Assembly: GCA_963803015.1 (NCBI GenBank)
Contig: CAWDKV010000004.1
Coordinates: 682,001 to 746,000, forward strand
Direction of reading: 5' to 3'
Origin: Berkiella sp963803015
GTDB taxonomy: Bacteria > Pseudomonadota > Gammaproteobacteria > Berkiellales > Berkiellaceae
DNA length: 64,000 nucleotides
The translations under genes were made by a program, and so were the position numbers. Positions 8,765 through 17,215 of this stretch are shown here, one piece after another (the first letter of the stretch is position 1; the number at the start of each line of letters is the position of its first letter). The notes under the pieces were generated by a model. The model did not search any database. It was not told the DNA's origin and was given only the letters and a program-made list of their open reading frames with translations.

Positions 8765-8798
8765 AACTTTCGTAAATATTCCTAAATGTGGTAAATTC

Positions 8799-8981
8799 TA
8801 TACCCATTACACTTCAAGAAGCGAGATTTGTTTCGAGACTAAACGATGAGATTGAAAGGATGTCGACTGAGAAAATAGAAGGAATAGCTTGGACTATTTC
8901 GAGATTTTCGCAAGGAGACATCCTTTCAAGATAACGTTTAGACGAAGAAAGAAAATCGCATCTTGAAGTGTAATGGGTATA
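8799..8981. mobile_element. MITE-like long palindrome in the znuC/znuA intergenic region
   Basis: The arms 8799-8864 and 8917-8981 are inverted copies of each other; the outer 21 bases are identical (TATACCCATTACACTTCAAG, then A) and the inner part is similar, ending in the shared GAAAGGATGTC. The loop is about 52 bases with no ORF. The outermost bases can be read as a TA duplication around TACCC...GGGTA ends, as for miniature elements moved by IS630/Tc1-type transposases. No second copy was noticed in this window. The class is inferred from structure. Confidence 0.75.
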
Positions 8982-9013
8982 TCATTCGCAATAGCGTACG
9001 CCTACGGAAACTT

Positions 9014-9952
9014 ATGTTGAATTTGCAGAATAAAGCTTTGATTGGGATATTTCTCTGGGTGATGAGTTACTGCTCTGTCACACTTGCATCTCCCCAAGTC
9101 GTGGTCACACTCAAGCCTATCCACTCGCTTGTTGCCGCTGTCATGGACGGCGTTGCCACCCCGCAACTATTATTACCCGATTATGCATCCCCGCATACCT
9201 TCCAACTCAAACCTTCGAATTTAAAACAACTGAAAAATGCAGATTTAATTATCTGGGTTGGGCCTGAATTAGAAAATTTCATGGAAAAACCTTTATCTCA
9301 GCTCAAACCCGCTTGGGGAACTTTGACCTTGCGCGATATCCCCCACTTACAACGCTTGCCTCAACGCATAGGCAGAAATTGGGGCGACCCTCATGAGCAT
9401 GAACATGAGCATCACCATGACGCCGATAATTTAGATCCGCATTTTTGGCTATCCACTGATAATGCAGCGGTAATCGTCAATTATCTTGCAACATTTTTGT
9501 CGCAAAAAGATCCCGAGCACGCGCAGCAATATCAGCAAAATGCAAAGTTATTACAAAATTCTCTGCAAACACTTAAAACACAATTACAAGTGATGTTAAA
9601 GCCTGTCCAAAAACAGCCTTTCCTGGTTTATCACGATGGTTATCAATATTTTGAAAAAGAATTTTCGCTAAATGGCGTTGGCACAATGGTGGTCAACCCG
9701 CATCTACCTTTAAGTGCGCAAGGCTTAAAAACTATCCAAACCATTATTACGCAAAATCATGTACGCTGTGTCTTTCGCGAAACCGAATTTTCCGATAAAA
9801 CCATTTACAACAGTCTGCTTAATATGAATATTAAAGTGGCAGAGCTCGATCCGCTAGGTGCGCATCAAAAAGCAGGTCCCCGGGCCTATAAACAAATCAT
9901 GTTTAGCATTGGATCAACCATGCGGCATTGTTTGCTCAATGAGTCAAAATAA
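9014..9952 (+). CDS. znuA: Zinc-binding periplasmic protein ZnuA
   Basis: A 312-aa protein with a signal peptide (about residues 1-25, ending near VTLASPQ) and the cluster A-I metal-binding fold. Zinc ligands are seen in LKPIHSLVAAV, in DPHFWLS and in VYHDGYQYFEKEF. The acidic/histidine-rich loop PHEHEHEHHHDAD (about residues 127-139) is typical of ZnuA. The ATG at 9014 gives a clean signal peptide; an upstream start at 8963 would lie inside the palindromic element and is rejected. It delivers zinc to ZnuB. Confidence 0.93.
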   Translation: MLNLQNKALIGIFLWVMSYCSVTLASPQVVVTLKPIHSLVAAVMDGVATPQLLLPDYASPHTFQLKPSNLKQLKNADLIIWVGPELENFMEKPLSQLKPAWGTLTLRDIPHLQRLPQRIGRNWGDPHEHEHEHHHDADNLDPHFWLSTDNAAVIVNYLATFLSQKDPEHAQQYQQNAKLLQNSLQTLKTQLQVMLKPVQKQPFLVYHDGYQYFEKEFSLNGVGTMVVNPHLPLSAQGLKTIQTIITQNHVRCVFRETEFSDKTIYNSLLNMNIKVAELDPLGAHQKAGPRAYKQIMFSIGSTMRHCLLNESK

Positions 9953-10205
9953 TTGGTATTATCATCTTGTGCTGTGTTGGGACCTTGCGTACTCATATAA
10001 AACCTCTTTGAGTTAATTGAAAAAAAATTTACTCTATTTTTTAACTAAAAGCAAGTCGACTATCTGTCATTACCTCTGTTTGCGTGTATATATAGGTTTT
10101 CAACAACCAGAATGACCAACGGTGATTTGTTAAGAAGGTAAGATGTTTTAAAATGCGGCAAACCAAAGGGTTTAGCAGATATATTCAACTATAGTAGTAT
10201 TTATA

Positions 10206-11150
10206 ATGATAAATCTTTTTTTCTCACTACAAGATCACCTTAAAAATAAAATTCAATTTGAATGGAATGCTGCCGGCGTAAACGACTGGCCCAAGATTGA
10301 ACGCTTGTTTATCGCCGCTTATGTCAATGCGTATAAAAATTGTGAGCAAGAAATGCTCGCTTTACCCCACCCTATTCTCAAGGAAGTTGAAGAGCATTGG
10401 CAAAGTTGTTATGAAAAAGCGGCTCAACAAGGATCTCACATACTAGAGCAGGAATTTATTAACCCTCTTGTGCGCTATTTTTCGCATGTTGACAAATGGC
10501 AATCTACAGAGCAAAAAAAACCAACAAAAAACAATCCCTTTCAAGAAGAAATAGATAAATTAGCACAGCATTTCAAAGACAAAACCATTGATATTAGTAA
10601 AATTAAGAAAGATCTCATTAAGCTCAGCGCACTTGTGCATTCATTTAAACATGAATTTGCTGAAGAAAAACCAAAATTTCTCAATATCAATAAACAAAAT
10701 CCCTATGGGGTCCATTATCTTGTTGCCCGTTTTGATGATGAGCCCGTCGCTTTTTTTGCCTGCCAATTAAACAATAAAACCGGACGCCTCTATTTTAGAT
10801 GGGTTACCATGTCTCCTGCTTTTCATCGTCAAGGACTCGGCAAAGTCATGTTAGACGAAGTTACAAAGCAATTTCCCCAGAGCAAAGGTATGGAGTTATA
10901 TACAAGAATCGTCAACTTTCCTGTGATAAAATTCTATGAAAGCTCGGGATTTAAGCCAATCAAAGAATTCGATTATAGCGAGCCTACAGAGATCCCCCCA
11001 TCCCTCCCAAAAGGATATTTCACATCCTATATGAAAAAGTGGCTTGAAGATAAAGTGCTCTTAGGACCGCTCGATGATAATGCGTCTAATGTTGAGAACT
11101 TTGTTGGTTTTCGCAAAAATTTCAAAGGAAGTAAGATGAGTCCTTTTTAG
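10206..11150 (+). CDS. GNAT-family N-acetyltransferase with long N-terminal region
   Basis: A 314-aa protein. The C-terminal part (about residues 165-275) is a GNAT domain: VARFDDEPVAFFACQ, FRWVTMSPAFHRQGLGKVML (acetyl-CoA-binding motif A with R/QxGxG/A) and FPVIKFYESSGFKPIKEF. The N-terminal ~150 residues are helical and unrecognised. The substrate is unknown. It stands alone, flanked by the zinc transporter and an unrelated ATPase. The acetyltransferase call is firm; whether it acts in the cell or on a host cannot be told. Confidence 0.8.
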   Translation: MINLFFSLQDHLKNKIQFEWNAAGVNDWPKIERLFIAAYVNAYKNCEQEMLALPHPILKEVEEHWQSCYEKAAQQGSHILEQEFINPLVRYFSHVDKWQSTEQKKPTKNNPFQEEIDKLAQHFKDKTIDISKIKKDLIKLSALVHSFKHEFAEEKPKFLNINKQNPYGVHYLVARFDDEPVAFFACQLNNKTGRLYFRWVTMSPAFHRQGLGKVMLDEVTKQFPQSKGMELYTRIVNFPVIKFYESSGFKPIKEFDYSEPTEIPPSLPKGYFTSYMKKWLEDKVLLGPLDDNASNVENFVGFRKNFKGSKMSPF

Positions 11151-11251
11151 AGGAAAAAACTTCTTTTCCAGCCCTTTAAGGGATCGCTAAATGCCCAGTG
11201 GAATTAAGCGGTTCATAAAACGAGATTGTAGTTCTGCCGGGAAGAGGTCAA

Positions 11252-12589
11252 TCAAGATTGTAAAAATCTGAGTATTTTTTCTTTTTCATCCACTATTGCA
11301 GCAACAGCATAAAGTGGATAAGAGTGAATACTGTCGTAAACTGAAAAATTATGAATTGATAAGCGAATGCCATAGGGAGACTGAAGATGTGACTCTAAAA
11401 AGATTCGCATGCTTTGCATGCTACTACCATGACCACTTTTCACTTCAACTGGGATCACATTTTGACCATGCGTTATTAAATAATCAATTTCTGCATTACT
11501 TCCCCTTTTTTCACGGTGCCAATAATAAAGTTTCTGTTTATCGGCAGGATCAGAGTAAGCCAAAAATTCTTGACCAACAAAACTTTCTGTTATATTCCCT
11601 TGATTGATAAATGCTGTTGTAGGTAAAACTATCCAATCTTTTAATGAAAGCCCTAAAATAGCCTGATTAAGGCCAATATCATGTATCATCAACTTAAATT
11701 TGTTAATATCTGCTTTTGCACCAAGTGGTATACCCTGGCCTTGATTTTGAGTAATTTGATGCACAATACCAGCTTTTTCGAGAAGATGTAATGCTGGTTC
11801 AAGTTCCCTTTTACGAAAATCTGAAATCATGCTGTATTTAAAATGTTGACATATAATAGCGGGTATTTGTCTAAATAGTAACTCAACATATTTGATCTCG
11901 TGCTTTTTAGTGTATTTTGAAAAATCTTGTTCATACGCGTTTTTAATATTTTGTAACACTTTAGTGCAGAGCATAATGTCTTGATGAGTTATCCACTGAT
12001 ATATAACCTGGGGCATTCCGCCAATTGCCATATATTCGCCAAGTAATCTAATCGCTTTATTATGGATCGCCTCATTTATGGTTTCAGTTTGTTTATGAGT
12101 AATAATTTCAATGGCCAGATCTTGTAAGCCTTTAGCATCAAGATATTCAATGAATGACATGGGATACATATACATGAAACTTACTCTGCCAACAGGTACA
12201 CCAACCTGATCGATGGCAAAATCGAGTAAAGAACCTGCTGCTATTACATGAAGTTTCGGCATTTCTTCATAAAAATATCGCAAAGCGGTAATTACTTGTG
12301 GCGCGGCTTGAATTTCATCTAAAAATAATAATGTCTTTCCAATTTCAATTTTTTTATTTACTGTGATTGATAATTCTCTAATAATCCTGATAGGATCAAG
12401 ATCTTGTTCAAATATCTTTAGGAATTCAGGATTTTTCTCAAAATTAATTTCAACAAAGCTATGAAATGTTTTCCCTAATTGTCTGACAACATGCGTTTTG
12501 CCGACTTGTCTTGCTCCGCGTAATAGCAATGGCATACGTATAGATGAATCCCGCCACTTGAGCAAATCTAAAAATATTAATCTTTTCAT
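11252..12589 (-). CDS. AAA-type ATPase with DUF4143 domain
   Basis: A 445-aa protein with an N-terminal AAA_14 ATPase domain (Walker A GARQVGKTHVV near residue 24, Walker B LLFLDEIQAAP near 80, sensor stretch VIAAGSLLDFA) and a C-terminal DUF4143 region ending in VIPVEVKSG, a restriction-endonuclease-like E-x-K motif. The family is widespread, patchily distributed and of uncertain role. An inverted repeat lies just upstream. The start at 12589 (MKRLIFLDLLKWRD) matches the usual N-terminus of the family; a TTG start at 12619 is possible. Confidence 0.88.
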   Translation of the reverse strand: MKRLIFLDLLKWRDSSIRMPLLLRGARQVGKTHVVRQLGKTFHSFVEINFEKNPEFLKIFEQDLDPIRIIRELSITVNKKIEIGKTLLFLDEIQAAPQVITALRYFYEEMPKLHVIAAGSLLDFAIDQVGVPVGRVSFMYMYPMSFIEYLDAKGLQDLAIEIITHKQTETINEAIHNKAIRLLGEYMAIGGMPQVIYQWITHQDIMLCTKVLQNIKNAYEQDFSKYTKKHEIKYVELLFRQIPAIICQHFKYSMISDFRKRELEPALHLLEKAGIVHQITQNQGQGIPLGAKADINKFKLMIHDIGLNQAILGLSLKDWIVLPTTAFINQGNITESFVGQEFLAYSDPADKQKLYYWHREKRGSNAEIDYLITHGQNVIPVEVKSGHGSSMQSMRIFLESHLQSPYGIRLSIHNFSVYDSIHSYPLYAVAAIVDEKEKILRFLQS

Positions 12590-12608
12590 AGGGTTACCAT
12601 TTTTATGG

Positions 12609-12684
12609 TTGATTTTCAAGCCATTTTTTCACTAATTATGGCTATATATCAACCCATTTTATGGAAAAAATGGTCAAAAATCAA
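12609..12684. repeat. Imperfect inverted repeat upstream of the DUF4143 ATPase
   Basis: TTGATTTTCAAGCCATTTTT at 12609-12628 (continuing to 12630) is mirrored by GAAAAAATGGTCAAAAATCA at 12664-12683, 33 bases apart. It sits where the promoter of the ATPase gene should be. It could be an operator or an insertion scar; neither is proven. Confidence 0.45.
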
Positions 12685-12720
12685 GGCATTTGACATCCCA
12701 TGTCGGTAAAAGACCACTTG

Positions 12721-13578
12721 TTAAAGCCCAAACACCACACCCAAAAACACCACCATGCCCACCCATTGGTTATTCAAAAAAGCTTGCAGGCACTTTTTTC
12801 GGTCTCTCTCTTTTATTAACAGCTGTTGGTAAACCATTAACCCTAGCGCAACCAATAGACTAATAAAATAAGGCCATTTAAAGTCTAAAGTGCGGCCTAA
12901 TCCTACTAAACAAAGCAGCATAATCACTTGCAAACTTCCCACTATCACTTTGTCATACTGGCCAAAAGCAATAGCAGTCGATTTCACACCAATTTTGACA
13001 TCATCTTCTCTATCTGCCATTGCATAGAGGGTGTCATAAGCAATAATCCACATCACTGTGGCAAAAAATAAAATCCAACAGGTATTAGGCAAATGTTGTG
13101 CTTGGGCAGCGTAGGCCATCGGGATCCCCCAGGCAAAAGCCAAGCCTAATCCTACTTGCGGAAAATGGGTCATGCGTTTTAAAAAGGGGTAGCTAATGGC
13201 CAACAAGGCGCCGACAACTGATAAGGCCATCACAAAAGGGGTAGTAAATAAGATCAAGATAAAAGCGAGCGTCATCAACCCTAAAAATAACCACTTGGCT
13301 TGTTGAGGAGTCACTTCTCCTGTCACTAAAGGTCTGCCTTTAGTTCTTTCTACATGACCATCTACCTCTTTATCTGCTAGATCATTTATAACGCAACCTG
13401 CCGCGCGCATGACAATAACCCCCAGGGTAAAAATCACCACCCATTTCATATCTGGCGAGCCATTGCCCGCTATCCAAAGCGCTATCAAGGTGGGCCACAG
13501 TAATAGCCAACTCCCAACAGGCCGGTGCAAACGCATGAGAACAAGATAAGGGGTGATTTTCTTAATCATATAAGTCAT
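12721..13578 (-). CDS. ubiA: 4-hydroxybenzoate polyprenyltransferase
   Basis: A 285-aa membrane protein with both prenyl-diphosphate motifs: NDLADKEVDGHVERTKGRPL (about residues 65-84) and YDTLYAMADREDDVKIG (about 180-196). The N-terminus RLHRPVGSWLLLWPTLIALW is characteristic of UbiA. It attaches the polyprenyl tail to 4-hydroxybenzoate in ubiquinone synthesis. No ubiC neighbours it here. A start at the fourth codon (13569) is equally possible. Confidence 0.93.
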   Translation of the reverse strand: MTYMIKKITPYLVLMRLHRPVGSWLLLWPTLIALWIAGNGSPDMKWVVIFTLGVIVMRAAGCVINDLADKEVDGHVERTKGRPLVTGEVTPQQAKWLFLGLMTLAFILILFTTPFVMALSVVGALLAISYPFLKRMTHFPQVGLGLAFAWGIPMAYAAQAQHLPNTCWILFFATVMWIIAYDTLYAMADREDDVKIGVKSTAIAFGQYDKVIVGSLQVIMLLCLVGLGRTLDFKWPYFISLLVALGLMVYQQLLIKERDRKKCLQAFLNNQWVGMVVFLGVVFGL

Positions 13579-13746
13579 ACAACTAATAATGTCGCTTAAT
13601 CTGGTTAATGAGCCCTCATATTACACGAATCGTCGGCTTTTCAGGATAATTTTAGGTTTTCTATTGTAAACAAAAAACACTTACCTTTATTATGACCAAC
13701 TTATACTTGAATCAGCATTCTGTAGATACACCAAAGAGGCTTACCC

Positions 13747-15993
13747 ATGCAGAAAAAGAATGTCATCTGTTTGATAGCGGGACTTTTTCTTTTTTTTACC
13801 ACAAGTCTATTAAATGCTTATGATCCACCAAACCGGGTGATTCGATTAAGCTATGCCAGCAAACATTTAAGTTTTTCTCCCGCTGGGGAAACTATTTGGG
13901 TACAAGCTGTACAAAATCGCCCTATGTATATTGGCGACAGACTGTGGTCTGGGGAAAATTCAAAAGCAGAGTTACAATTAGATGGCGCCACTGTCTTTGC
14001 CGGCGCCAATACAAGTGTCAGCATTGTTAATCTGAATAATCGCCTCGCGCAATTTAAACTGACGCAAGGTCGATTGCATCTTTATGTCCATCATCTAGAG
14101 CCTCAGCAAAAATATGAAATCGATACCCCAAATTTAGCTTTCACTATCACGCAGCCGGGTTACTATCAAATTGCTGTCGACAATCATCGCAAATCTACGG
14201 TTGTGGGTGTGGTACGTGGCCATGCCAATGTTTATGGCATCACCGCTACTTATAAAATTAGAGCAGGCAAAAGCTATCGCTTCTTTGGCAATAATCTAAA
14301 ATACAGCGAAGCCATCCATTTATCTCAGGATAAATTTAATAAATGGTGCCTTAGCCGGGTTAATCGTGCCAAAAAATCGGTCTCTGTACATTATGTTTCT
14401 CCCACCATTATTGGTTATGAAGATCTGGATAATTATGGTCATTGGACGCATCACAAACGCTATGGTTGGATCTGGACACCTCAAGCGGTGGCAACTGATT
14501 GGGCGCCCTATCGCCATGGTCGCTGGGTTTGGGTCGATCCCTGGGGTTGGACTTGGGTAGATGATAACCCCTGGGGGTTCGCACCTTATCATTATGGTCG
14601 ATGGGTTAATCTGAGCTCCAGCTGGTATTGGGTCCCTGGATCTGTCAAAACCAGAGCCGTCTACGCGCCTGCTCTCGTTGCCTTTGTAGGAGATAAAAAC
14701 TTTAAAGTCAGCGTTTCAGTCGGCACGCCGCCCACTGCAGGCGTTGCGTGGTTTCCTCTGGGTCCTGAAGATGTATATGTGCCTTCTTATCGTGTGAGCC
14801 AAGATTATTTTGTGAACGTCAATAGAAGCAATACGACTGTCAATAAAACCCAGATCACAAATGTGTATCACAATCAAACCATTAACAATCATATTACCTA
14901 TCAAAATCAAACCGTACCTACCGCTGTGACTGCTGTTTCAAAAGAAGCTTTTGTAAATTCACAACCAGTTGCCCAAAAGAAAGTGACGTTTTCTAACGAA
15001 GAAGCACTCAAAGCCCCTGTCACCCAAACTGCTGCGGTTGCGCCAGTACAAACCAGCCTCGTCTCTTCAGAACAAACAAAAGAGCAACCGCCTCAACAAG
15101 ATGGTGCCCAAGCAGTTATTACTAGAACAGCAGCACCACCTGCGCCAGTTGAGTTTGCAAAAAAATTAGACTTACTTGCGAAAGATCCTGGCAAACCACT
15201 CTCTTTTGATGAAATGAAAAACTTAAGAGAGTCAGAAAAAAGCGCGGCACCTCAAGCACCTGCTCTTGCTGCGCCAGAAGAAATTATCGCTCATCCCAAA
15301 GTGCCTGACACTGCTGCACCTGAACCTGTTGCGACACCTGAAGTTGCTTCTCACCCTAAAGAGCCTGTGCCTACCGTTTCTCCTGAACCACTTGCTGCAC
15401 CCGAAGTCGCTTCTCATCCTAAAGAGCCTGCATCTACCGCTGCCCCTAAACCTGTCGCTGCCCCTGAAGTGATTTCTCATCCTAAAGAGCCCGCACCTGC
15501 TGCTGTGCCAGAAGTTATCTCTGCGCCAAAAGAACCTGTACCCGCTGCTGCGCCAGAAGTTATCTCTGCACCAAAAGAACCTGTACCCGCCGCTGCGCCG
15601 GAAATAATCTCTGCACCGCCTGAGGAACCTGTTCCCGCACATCGTGAAAAAGAACCTGAGCCCAGGCAAGCGCCAGAACCACTCCCTGCGCCAGAGAGAG
15701 AATCTCACCATCAAAGAAATCGAGAATTTGAACCGATGGTAGCGTCCGAGCCTGCGCCTGTAATAGAGCCTTCACAACCCAACAGAGAACAACCACCTCA
15801 ACCTATGGCAACACCAGATGCGTCTGCGGCACCTGTGCAACCAGCGCCGCAACCCGAAAGACAGCAAACACCTGAACCCATGAGAGCACCAGAAGTCTCT
15901 CCTGTGCCGGTGCCTGAACCTACACGGCCACACGCACCTCAAGAAGAATTGAAAGAACAACCAGACTCGCTTGAAAATACGGAGAAACCATGA
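13747..15993 (+). CDS. Secreted FecR-like / DUF6600-like protein with long Pro-rich tail
   Basis: A 748-aa protein with a signal peptide (about 1-24). Residues ~40-175 resemble a FecR-type domain (DRLWSGENSKAELQLDG, then a Tyr/Val-rich beta region). Residues ~220-300 hold tryptophan-rich repeats such as WAPYRHGRWVWVDPWGWTWV and FAPYHYGRW, as in DUF6600 proteins. Residues ~430-748 are Pro/Ala/Glu-rich with tandem repeats. It is likely periplasmic or surface-bound, with the tail as a spacer. The stop overlaps the start of the FAD reductase. Function unknown. Confidence 0.8.
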   Translation: MQKKNVICLIAGLFLFFTTSLLNAYDPPNRVIRLSYASKHLSFSPAGETIWVQAVQNRPMYIGDRLWSGENSKAELQLDGATVFAGANTSVSIVNLNNRLAQFKLTQGRLHLYVHHLEPQQKYEIDTPNLAFTITQPGYYQIAVDNHRKSTVVGVVRGHANVYGITATYKIRAGKSYRFFGNNLKYSEAIHLSQDKFNKWCLSRVNRAKKSVSVHYVSPTIIGYEDLDNYGHWTHHKRYGWIWTPQAVATDWAPYRHGRWVWVDPWGWTWVDDNPWGFAPYHYGRWVNLSSSWYWVPGSVKTRAVYAPALVAFVGDKNFKVSVSVGTPPTAGVAWFPLGPEDVYVPSYRVSQDYFVNVNRSNTTVNKTQITNVYHNQTINNHITYQNQTVPTAVTAVSKEAFVNSQPVAQKKVTFSNEEALKAPVTQTAAVAPVQTSLVSSEQTKEQPPQQDGAQAVITRTAAPPAPVEFAKKLDLLAKDPGKPLSFDEMKNLRESEKSAAPQAPALAAPEEIIAHPKVPDTAAPEPVATPEVASHPKEPVPTVSPEPLAAPEVASHPKEPASTAAPKPVAAPEVISHPKEPAPAAVPEVISAPKEPVPAAAPEVISAPKEPVPAAAPEIISAPPEEPVPAHREKEPEPRQAPEPLPAPERESHHQRNREFEPMVASEPAPVIEPSQPNREQPPQPMATPDASAAPVQPAPQPERQQTPEPMRAPEVSPVPVPEPTRPHAPQEELKEQPDSLENTEKP
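15302..15640 (+). repeat. Tandem coding repeats in the Pro-rich tail
   Basis: In-frame repeats encode units built on PEVxSHPKEPxP: first longer units of about 20-21 residues (xPEPxAAPEVASHPKEP), then at least three 15-residue units of the type PEVISAPKEPVPAAA, nearly identical at DNA level between about 15510 and 15615. Such blocks change length by slippage or recombination. Confidence 0.8.
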
Positions 15994-17168
15994 GCAAATC
16001 GGAAGCGCCTCTTCTTATCATTGGATCAGGGTTAGCAGGATTAACGGTAGCCAAAGAGCTGCGCAAGTTGCAACCTGACACACCTTTAACAGTTATTACT
16101 GAAGAAGCGGGACATTTTTATTCTAAGCCGATGTTATCGACTGCGCTTAACCAAGGAAAAACGCCACAAAGTCTTATTATGACCGAAGCTTCCACCTTGC
16201 AATCGCAATTAGGAGCAACTTTTTATTGTCACTCACAGGTAGAAGCTATTGATCCAGAAAATAAAACTGTTACCGTGAAAACGCGACAAGAAACGCTAAC
16301 GCTGTCCTATCAAAAATTAATCTTTGCACTGGGCGCGCAACCTAAGCCTTTGCCGTTGTTAGATAACCTCTCCGCTTGCTTTCGCATCAATCATCTTGAG
16401 CAATATGGTCATTTTATTGAAGCCATTGCGAACAAAAAACAACTGACCATCATCGGCAGTGGGTTGGTTGGCTGTGAATTTGCGCATGATCTCAGTCATA
16501 AGGATTATGACGTTTCGCTAGTGACCCCCGATCCCTATCCTTTATTTGGGCTCATTCCTGAGCAAGCTGGGCATTATTTGCAAAAAGCGCTTATTGAAAA
16601 AGGCGTTCAATGGCATGCAAAGACAAATCTTGTTGCAGCAAAAAACGATGCAGAAAGGATCACGCTCAGTTTATCTTCCGATATCCATTTACAACCAGAG
16701 GCGATTCTATGTGCGATTGGTTTACAGCCCAATATTGACTTGGCAAATAAAGCTAATATTAAAGTTAATAAAGGAATTGTGGTCGATAACTATTTAAGAA
16801 CTAGCCAAGCCGATATTTACGCCTTAGGAGATTGTGCTGAAATTGAAGGGGTTTGTCGCCAGTTTGTGGCACCCATTCTGCATTGTGCGCGTACTTTAGC
16901 CCGCACGCTCTCTGGAGACCAAACACCCGTCACTATCCCCCCGACACCTATTGTTTTAAAAGTGAATGCTTATCCGCTGGTTGTTTTCCCTCCCGAACCC
17001 ACACTATCCGGGCAATGGGAAATTGAAGACAATGACGGTTCTATTCATGGCACGTTTATGGATAAAGACGGGGTACTTCAAGGGTATGTTTTAACCGGGA
17101 AGGAAACGGAACATCGACAAATATTGTTAAAAAAGCTGATGGCCAATTTAACTCCCCAAATGGCGTAA
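15990..17168 (+). CDS. FAD-dependent NAD(P)H oxidoreductase, rubredoxin reductase type
   Basis: A 392-aa two-dinucleotide-binding flavoprotein: FAD site IIGSGLAGLTVAKEL at residue ~9, NAD site IIGSGLVGCEFAHDL near ~155, and the second FAD motif DIYALGDCAEI near ~275. The overall match is to rubredoxin/ferredoxin reductases that pass electrons from NAD(P)H to a small iron-sulfur partner. No rubredoxin gene is seen in the window. The start overlaps the stop of the secreted FecR-like gene (ATGA), an odd pairing of a periplasmic and a cytoplasmic protein. Confidence 0.85.
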   Translation: MSKSEAPLLIIGSGLAGLTVAKELRKLQPDTPLTVITEEAGHFYSKPMLSTALNQGKTPQSLIMTEASTLQSQLGATFYCHSQVEAIDPENKTVTVKTRQETLTLSYQKLIFALGAQPKPLPLLDNLSACFRINHLEQYGHFIEAIANKKQLTIIGSGLVGCEFAHDLSHKDYDVSLVTPDPYPLFGLIPEQAGHYLQKALIEKGVQWHAKTNLVAAKNDAERITLSLSSDIHLQPEAILCAIGLQPNIDLANKANIKVNKGIVVDNYLRTSQADIYALGDCAEIEGVCRQFVAPILHCARTLARTLSGDQTPVTIPPTPIVLKVNAYPLVVFPPEPTLSGQWEIEDNDGSIHGTFMDKDGVLQGYVLTGKETEHRQILLKKLMANLTPQMA

Positions 17169-17170
17169 TG

Positions 17171-17215
17171 AAAGCGCTCTTGCGAGATTAAGACTTAATC
17201 CGCGAGAGCACTTTT
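17171..17215. terminator. Bidirectional terminator hairpin between convergent genes
   Basis: An imperfect stem of about 20 bp (AAAGCGCTCTTGCGAGATTA against the matching arm ending CGCGAGAGCACTTT) ends in TTTTT on the plus strand. It lies just past the oxidoreductase stop and includes the last codons of the convergent transporter gene, so it may end both transcripts. Confidence 0.7.

Noticed and set aside
8963..9013. Upstream start for znuA at 8963
   Set aside because: It lies inside the palindromic element and adds a non-signal-like segment before a normal signal peptide beginning at 9014.
10021..10205. Possible promoter or small RNA upstream of the GNAT gene
   Set aside because: AT-rich with several TATA-like hexamers but no well-spaced promoter and no recognisable RNA.
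15232..15960. Minus-strand open frames across the Pro-rich tail
   Set aside because: Low-complexity shadows of the repeat-rich coding strand (Arg/Phe-rich translations of Pro/Ala/Glu codons).
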